Assembly (NCBI RefSeq): GCF_013416325.1
Contig: NZ_JACCGK010000005.1
Coordinates: 124,001 to 188,000, forward strand
Source: Vreelandella sedimenti
Lineage (GTDB): Bacteria > Pseudomonadota > Gammaproteobacteria > Pseudomonadales > Halomonadaceae
Direction of reading: 5' to 3'
Length of the DNA: 64,000 nt
Made by a program: the position numbers and the translations under genes. Numbering within the stretch: the first letter of the stretch is position 1; each line of letters opens with the position of its first letter. Under the pieces are notes generated by a model, which saw only the letters and a list, made by a program, of their open reading frames with translations, had not been told where the DNA came from and did no database searches. Positions 62,819 to 64,000 of the stretch are shown here, piece after piece.

Positions 62819-64000
62819 CACCGCTGTCACTATCATCATACTGATCGCGTTTATCGCTATCTTTGTCGCGATATCGCTGCGTGCTCGGCAGCATAATGCG
62901 TCCACCATTGACGATTACGTGGTGGGTGGGCGCTCCATGAATACCGCGCTGCTGCTGATGTCTATGGGGGCGACTTACTTTTCTACCTGGACGCTGCTGG
63001 GTTCATTCGGTGTCTATTACCGGGAAGGGATTTGGTTCGCGGGCTTTACTACCTGGGCGATCATTCAGGGCAGTGTGTTTATTTGGCTGTTTGGCACGCG
63101 CATTTGGTATATCGGGAAACGCTTCAACTTTATTACCCCTGGGCAAATGGTAGAGCACTACTACTCGAGCCCCACGCTTCGTTTGCTGTTTTCCATTGTT
63201 GGTATCATCGCCTTGGTGCCGGTAATGCTGATCCAGGTAACAGGCAGTGCCCGAGCTCTGGAAAGCCTGACCGGAGGGGCTATCCCCTATGCCGTTGGGG
63301 TTATCGTTACCTCGGTAGTGGTGGGTTTTATCGTGCTCTGGGCGGGCTTCAGGGGTACCGCTTGGGCGGATGCCTTTATGGGTACCTTCTTTGCTACGGT
63401 ACTGGTGTTCACGGCAGTGTTTATCATTGGTCAAGCGGGCGGTTGGTCGTTTCTGCAGAACGTGGCCGAGGTCGAACCGCAACTGCTGACCAATAAAGGC
63501 AATCCGGTGGCTATGCTGGAGTTATGGGTTGGGCTGAGTTTTGGCGCCTGGGCATTGCCCCACATGTGGCAGAAGTTCTACTCGGCGCATTCAGCGAAAG
63601 TGTTGGGCAAGGTGGCCATGTTCACCCCTTTCTGGAACTCCTGGATGATGGCCTGCATTCCGTTGGTGATAGGCCTTTCAGCCAACATTCCTGGGCTGGT
63701 GCCAGGGGCGGCGGACAATAGCGATGCGATTCTGCCCCTGATCTTTGCTGAATATGCCCCCATTCTCGGCTCCTTTGTGGTCGCCGGTATCCTTGCCGCT
63801 GCCATTTCTACCATCAACAGCCAGTTGCTCTCTTCGGCAAGCCTGGTGGCTGAGGATGTATGGCGTCGGTTCTTTGATAAAGAGATGAGTGAAAAGCGCT
63901 TGCGCCTGGTCAATAAGGTGGTCATTGGGCTGATCACCAGCATTGTACTGGTGCTTGCCCTTAGCCCTTCCGGGGCTGGCTATCTTGTGCCTGTTGCCTC
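62811..64000 (+). CDS. Sodium:solute symporter family protein, 5' part
   Basis: Starts at the ATG at 62811 (MNSTAVTIIILIAFIAIFVA) with GGAGGG seven bases before, and stays open to the end of the window, so the C-terminus is outside. SSS family features: DDYVVGGRSMNTALLLMSMG, ATYFSTWTLLGSFGVYYREG (sodium-site segment), and AAAISTINSQLLSSASLVAE in the eighth helix. The substrate, perhaps a carboxylate or amino acid, cannot be told. It forms an operon with the small membrane protein and faces the LysR gene. Confidence 0.92.
   Translation, partial: MNSTAVTIIILIAFIAIFVAISLRARQHNASTIDDYVVGGRSMNTALLLMSMGATYFSTWTLLGSFGVYYREGIWFAGFTTWAIIQGSVFIWLFGTRIWYIGKRFNFITPGQMVEHYYSSPTLRLLFSIVGIIALVPVMLIQVTGSARALESLTGGAIPYAVGVIVTSVVVGFIVLWAGFRGTAWADAFMGTFFATVLVFTAVFIIGQAGGWSFLQNVAEVEPQLLTNKGNPVAMLELWVGLSFGAWALPHMWQKFYSAHSAKVLGKVAMFTPFWNSWMMACIPLVIGLSANIPGLVPGAADNSDAILPLIFAEYAPILGSFVVAGILAAAISTINSQLLSSASLVAEDVWRRFFDKEMSEKRLRLVNKVVIGLITSIVLVLALSPSGAGYLVPVA

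Overview
The window reads as chromosomal DNA of a moderately GC-rich gammaproteobacterium, most likely Halomonas or a close relative in the Halomonadaceae. This is an inference from overall protein style, the divergent trpI-trpBA arrangement, and the abundance of LysR regulators and ABC transporters; no rRNA or tRNA gene was found to confirm it.

Layout. 1-9.2 kb: small metabolic genes (DapA-family end, periplasmic GDPD phosphodiesterase, VIT-type transporter, SDR, aldo/keto reductase, methyltransferase, quinone reductase), a YefM-YoeB toxin-antitoxin pair and several gene remnants. 9.2-12.4 kb: trpI divergent from trpBA. 12.5-16.8 kb: two LysE-type exporters, an ArsR regulator, an AraC regulator and a small MITE-like repeat. 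16.9-26.3 kb: a nine-gene minus-strand operon (spermidine/putrescine-type ABC transporter, FAD amine oxidase-like enzyme, HAD hydrolase, GNAT, 2-hydroxyacid dehydrogenase, succinate-semialdehyde [17 protein letters not shown] enzyme) facing a LysR regulator. 27.4-30.7 kb: lipoprotein, nucleotidyltransferase, SDR/NTF2 pair with an HxlR regulator. 30.8-35.3 kb: a complete phosphite uptake and oxidation operon, ptxABCDE. 35.5-46.2 kb: PhnA, several LysR regulators, two MFS transporters, two glutathione transferases, an Rpn-type nuclease and a frameshifted 2-haloacid dehalogenase. 46.2-54.8 kb: a genomic island. 54.9-61.0 kb: recD and recB. 61.3-64 kb: a LysR regulator divergent from a small membrane protein and a sodium:solute symporter that runs off the end.

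The island is the most unusual part. It starts with a 1253-residue protein of unrecognised family whose N-terminus looks like a restriction-type nuclease domain. This is followed by a run of short AT-richer genes separated by folded sequences resembling integron attC sites, with no integron integrase in view. The cassette products include a HEPN-like protein with an RNKFSH motif, a Schlafen AlbA_2-type protein and a small protein with a nuclease-like IEFESK motif. A degenerate IS1182-family element closes the island next to recD. The content suggests an anti-phage or conflict function, but this is inference only.

A second theme is gene decay. At least ten broken genes or fragments are visible, including several leftover 3' ends of LysR genes, a deletion remnant of a lysE-araC locus, and an in-frame palindromic repeat inside recB.
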